From Candidatus Nesterenkonia stercoripullorum (GTDB taxonomy: Bacteria > Actinomycetota > Actinomycetes > Actinomycetales > Micrococcaceae): a DNA stretch of 8,287 nt. Shown piece by piece: positions 5,738 to 8,287 of the stretch. The notes beneath the pieces are model-generated. The model ran no database searches. It had not been told where the DNA came from and saw only the letters and a list, made by a program, of their open reading frames with translations. Numbering within the stretch: the stretch's first letter is position 1; each line of letters opens with the position of its first letter. The stretch covers positions 1-8,287 of the forward strand of contig DXGD01000330.1 of NCBI GenBank assembly GCA_019114115.1. Reading direction: 5' to 3'. Both the position numbers and the translations under genes were made by a program.

Positions 5738-6957
5738 TGAGCACAGCGACGACCGCTTTCACCCCCTCGCAGCGAGTCCAGCGGATCAAGGTGTCGCCAA
5801 GTACAGCGGCCGCCGCGAGGGTTCAGGAGCTGAAGGCCGAGGGCCGGGAGATCTTCGACCTCACTGTCGGTCAGCCGGACTTCGATACCCCGGAGAACAT
5901 CAAGGCAGCCGCCGCTGCCGCGATGGAATCCGGCCAGACGAAGTACACCTCCGTCAACGGCACCCCGCAGCTGCGCGAGGCTATCCGCAGCCGCATGACG
6001 CGGGTCACCGGGCAGGTGTACTCCGACGCCGAGATCACCGTAGGCGGGGGAGGGAAGCAGGTCATCTTCCTGGCCTTCATGGCCTCGCTCAACCCGGGCG
6101 ACGAAGTCATCATCCCGTCTCCCTACTGGGTCTCTTACCCGGACATGGTTCGCGCCAACGACGGCGAACCGGTCGTGGTTGCGACGGGGCGCGCGGAGGG
6201 GTACAAGCTGACCCCCGACCTGCTCGAAGCCGCGATCACGGACAGGACTCGCTGGGTGGTGCTGAATACGCCGAGCAACCCCACCGGCGTCGCCTACACC
6301 GAAGGCGAGCTGCTCGCGCTCGGAGAGGTGCTTCGGCGTCACCGCCACGTCTGGGTGCTGACCGACGAGATCTACGACGAGATCTCGTACCTTGACGGCG
6401 CAGTGCCGAATCTCGCTCGGGCGCTGCCCGAGCTGGGGGATCGCCATCTCATGGTCAACGGAGTCTCGAAGAGCTACGCGATGACCGGCTGGCGGCTCGG
6501 CTATGCCGTAGGGGATCAGGGCCTGATCGCGACGATCAACCTCCTGCAGTCGCAGACGTCGTCGTGCCCTTCATCGATCAGCCAAGCAGCTGCGGTCGAA
6601 GCTCTCTCGGGCGACCAGACCTCGGTCACCGAACGGGTCCAGGTATACGCTGCTCGACGTGACCGGGCGCTTGAGCTGCTGACGGAGATCCACGGGCTGT
6701 CCCCGATCACCCCGGACGGAGCCTTCTACATCTTCGTGGAATGCTCGGGCCTCATAGGCCGCGTCACTCCCGACGGGCAGCGTCTGGACACTGACCAGGA
6801 CGTCACCCTCTACCTGCTGGAAAAGGCCAACGTGGCAGTGATCCAGGGTTCGGCCTATGGGACAGAGCCGTTCTTTCGAATGTCGTTCGCCACTGACATG
6901 GACACTATCGAATCGGCGTTAGCCGCAGTCAGTGACGCCGTGAGGAGGCTATCGTGA
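5737..6957 (+). CDS. Class I/II pyridoxal-phosphate aminotransferase, aspartate aminotransferase-like
   Basis: A 406-residue fold-type I aminotransferase of the bacterial aspartate/aromatic (I-gamma) kind. It opens with SPSTAAAARVQELKAEGREI, then DLTVGQPDFDTP (41-52) and YTSVNGTPQLREAI (70-83). PLP-binding residues visible are Asn181 in NPTG, Asp210 and Tyr213 in TDEIYDE, and the Schiff-base lysine Lys245 in VSKSYAMTGWRLGY, with Arg253 for the phosphate. Arg381 in FRMSFA is the position that binds the substrate alpha-carboxylate. It would exchange an amino group between a dicarboxylic or related amino acid and 2-oxoglutarate. Its ATG at 5737 overlaps the upstream TAA and has GGGAG (5725-5729) before it. 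The neighbours suggest it makes the 2-oxo acid for the adjacent aldolase-like enzyme or uses its product. The fold is certain; the amino acid substrate is not readable from sequence. Confidence 0.92.
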   Translation: MSTATTAFTPSQRVQRIKVSPSTAAAARVQELKAEGREIFDLTVGQPDFDTPENIKAAAAAAMESGQTKYTSVNGTPQLREAIRSRMTRVTGQVYSDAEITVGGGGKQVIFLAFMASLNPGDEVIIPSPYWVSYPDMVRANDGEPVVVATGRAEGYKLTPDLLEAAITDRTRWVVLNTPSNPTGVAYTEGELLALGEVLRRHRHVWVLTDEIYDEISYLDGAVPNLARALPELGDRHLMVNGVSKSYAMTGWRLGYAVGDQGLIATINLLQSQTSSCPSSISQAAAVEALSGDQTSVTERVQVYAARRDRALELLTEIHGLSPITPDGAFYIFVECSGLIGRVTPDGQRLDTDQDVTLYLLEKANVAVIQGSAYGTEPFFRMSFATDMDTIESALAAVSDAVRRLS

Positions 6958-8024
6958 CGACTTCTCCCTACCAGCACGACGACGCCCTGACGGTGGCGAT
7001 CGCCGCGCCGGCGAAACCAGAACATGTGCAGCTGATGCAGGAGGCGCAGCCCAGGGTCCGCTTCCTCTATGAACCCGACCTGCTTCCGCCCATGCGGTTC
7101 CCCGCCGACTTCTCCGGAGATCCGGAGTTCCGTCGCAGTGATGCTGACCAGGCACGCTATGAAGAGCTGCTGGACACGGCCGATGCACTCTACGGAGTCC
7201 CCGACGTCGATCCAGCCGCATTGGCACGAGTAGTGCGAGCCAACCCAGCCCTGTGCTGGGTGCACACTATGGCCGCTGGTGGGGGAGGCTTGGTCAAAGC
7301 CGCACAGCTGAGCCAGGAGGACCTCTCGCGGGTCACCTTCACGACCTCAGCCGGAGTCCACGGGTCTGCGCTGGCGGAGTTCGCGCTCTTCGGCCTGCTC
7401 GCCGGCGCGAAGGAGCTGCCCCGCCTGCGTGCACTGCAGCAGCGGCGGGAGTGGCCCGGTCGTTGGCCTATGGGACAGCTTGCTGATTCAACGGTGCTGG
7501 TGCTGGGACTTGGTGGTATCGGATCCTCCCTGGCCGCCTCACTGACCGCTTTGGGTGCTGAGGTCATCGGCTGCAGCCGCAGCGGGCGCCCGGTCGATGG
7601 TGCATCGGAAGTTGTCTCCACCGACCAACTAGGGTCGGTGCTGCCGAGAGTGGACGCTATCGTCAGCACGCTGCCCGGTACTGATGCCACCGAAGGCCTG
7701 CTGGACGCCGAGGTGTTTGCGGCGGTCAGACCTGGGATCACTGTCGTCAATGTCGGCCGTGGCACAGTCATCGATGAGAATGCGCTGCTGGAGGCTCTGG
7801 ATTCAGGTGCTGTTGGATTCGCCGCCCTGGATGTCTTCGAAGTCGAGCCGCTGCCCGCAGAGAGCCCGCTGTGGAACCATCCCAAGGTGCTCGTCAGCCC
7901 GCACACTGCTGCACTGACAGTCACGGAGGAGCGGCGCATCGCGGAGCTCTTCGTGCGCAACGCGAGCCGTATCCTCGCCGGAGAGACCCCGGCGAATATC
8001 GTCGACACCCATGAGTTCTACTGA
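6954..8024 (+). CDS. D-2-hydroxyacid dehydrogenase
   Basis: A 356-residue enzyme of the D-isomer-specific 2-hydroxyacid dehydrogenase family. The Rossmann loop is GLGGIG (185-190), and the catalytic triad is Arg269 in VNVGRGTVIDE, Glu298 in DVFEVEPLP and His317 in VSPHTA. At the end of the second strand it reads CSRS (207-210), with no aspartate and with an arginine, suggesting preference for NADP(H) over NAD(H). The N-terminal substrate-domain part contains a long segment (about 45-72) before DALYGVPD, as seen in a subfamily of annotated D-2-hydroxyacid dehydrogenases. The GTG start overlaps the aminotransferase stop (GTGA) and has a strong ribosome binding site, GAGGAGG (6942-6948). It would interconvert a 2-oxo acid such as pyruvate, glyoxylate or a longer acid with its D-hydroxy form. 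It is the last gene of the overlapping set. Family secure, substrate unknown. Confidence 0.93.
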   Translation: MTTSPYQHDDALTVAIAAPAKPEHVQLMQEAQPRVRFLYEPDLLPPMRFPADFSGDPEFRRSDADQARYEELLDTADALYGVPDVDPAALARVVRANPALCWVHTMAAGGGGLVKAAQLSQEDLSRVTFTTSAGVHGSALAEFALFGLLAGAKELPRLRALQQRREWPGRWPMGQLADSTVLVLGLGGIGSSLAASLTALGAEVIGCSRSGRPVDGASEVVSTDQLGSVLPRVDAIVSTLPGTDATEGLLDAEVFAAVRPGITVVNVGRGTVIDENALLEALDSGAVGFAALDVFEVEPLPAESPLWNHPKVLVSPHTAALTVTEERRIAELFVRNASRILAGETPANIVDTHEFY

Positions 8025-8164
8025 CCCGATCAGCCTAGACCCGACGCGTATGTGAGAGAGGGTGCAGGCTTCCCCGGACCGTTTGCTCCCTCGCAGCCCA
8101 CATCAGAGGGTGCGCCGGCAGCGCGCTGGCACGATGTTCTAGAAGGCAAGGACTGAAAGAGACC
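8025..8164. other. Intergenic region before the biotin carboxylase gene
   Basis: This 140-bp stretch has no credible gene and no hairpin followed by a T-run. It contains a 9-bp direct repeat, AGAGGGTGC (8057-8065 and 8105-8113), and an imperfect inverted repeat of GAGGG.GCA (8058-8066) with TGC.CCCTC (8084-8092). It also has two perfect palindromes, CAGCGCGCTG (8119-8128) and TTCTAGAA (8137-8144). A promoter for the next gene is likely here given the gap, but I cannot place -35 and -10 boxes with confidence. The likely ribosome binding site is AAGGA (8148-8152), 12 bases before the ATG. Confidence 0.4.
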
Positions 8165-8287
8165 ATGGCTGATTTTTCGAAGGTTTTGATCGCTAATCGT
8201 GGGGAGATCGCGGTGCGGGTGATCCGTGCTGCCCGTGATGAGGGGTTGTCGACGGTGGCGGTCTATGCCGAGGGTGATCGTGGGGCT
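8165..8287 (+). CDS. Biotin carboxylase / acyl-CoA carboxylase alpha subunit (N-terminal fragment)
   Basis: The 41 visible residues include [20 protein letters not shown] (6-25) and [12 protein letters not shown], the hallmark start of biotin carboxylases (AccC and the AccA/BccA subunits of actinobacterial acyl-CoA carboxylases). These enzymes use ATP and bicarbonate to carboxylate biotin. The gene runs off the window, so the ATP-grasp core and any fused biotin carrier domain cannot be seen. The ATG at 8165 is the only start that fits the family N-terminus. Its codons differ from upstream genes: 16 of the 40 codons after ATG end in T, with CGT four times and CGC never, a style seen in well-expressed genes. 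It is probably transcribed from its own promoter. It could be a housekeeping fatty-acid synthesis subunit or a partner of the PxpB/PxpC pair. Confidence 0.9.
   Translation, partial: MADFSKVLIANRGEIAVRVIRAARDEGLSTVAVYAEGDRGA

Noticed and set aside
5242..6447. Long open frame on the - strand (about 401 codons) opposite the aldolase and aminotransferase
   Set aside because: Low-complexity Arg/Ser/Pro-rich translation without motifs; it mirrors the codon bias of the real genes on the other strand.
8119..8128. CAGCGCGCTG palindrome as a terminator for the hydroxyacid dehydrogenase operon
   Set aside because: The symmetric core leaves no loop, the surrounding bases do not extend the stem well, and no T-run follows.

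Overview
This window is GC-rich, densely packed bacterial DNA with every supported gene on the + strand. The codon style, the frequent ATGA/GTGA stop-start overlaps and the LacI, sugar-dehydrogenase and biotin carboxylase sequences point to an actinobacterium, probably of the Micrococcales; that placement is inference. I see no mobile element, tRNA, rRNA, CRISPR array or sequence of clearly foreign composition.

Layout. Positions 1-312 hold the C-terminal end of a zinc-type medium-chain alcohol/polyol dehydrogenase resembling L-idonate 5-dehydrogenase. A strong hairpin (342-370) and a 10-bp perfect palindrome (372-381) separate it from a LacI-family regulator (399-1457). A 155-bp regulatory region (1458-1612) follows, with several palindromes that make good operator candidates. 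Next come three overlapping genes for a divergent 5-oxoprolinase-type PxpA/PxpB/PxpC complex (1613-4169). After a 69-bp gap comes a second set of four overlapping genes (4239-8024): a YdfG-like short-chain dehydrogenase, an RraA/HMG-CHA aldolase-like protein, a class I aminotransferase and a D-2-hydroxyacid dehydrogenase. After a further 140-bp gap, a biotin carboxylase gene starts at 8165 and runs off the end.

How the genes may work together. The seven genes from 1613 to 8024 look like one catabolic unit controlled by the adjacent LacI regulator. A Pxp-type complex opens a lactam or related ring with ATP, an aminotransferase turns the freed amino acid into a 2-oxo acid, an HMG/CHA-type aldolase can split a 4-hydroxy-2-oxo diacid into pyruvate plus a second oxo acid, and the two dehydrogenases can handle hydroxy-acid intermediates or products. 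One coherent reading is breakdown of a hydroxylated or branched pyroglutamate-like compound. The family chemistry is established, but the order of steps and the substrate are inference. All three Pxp subunits depart from family motifs I recall as strongly conserved, so the substrate may not be plain 5-oxoproline. No transporter lies in the window. The biotin carboxylase may be a housekeeping acyl-CoA carboxylase subunit or a partner of the PxpB/PxpC carboxyltransferase-like pair; too little of it is visible to decide.
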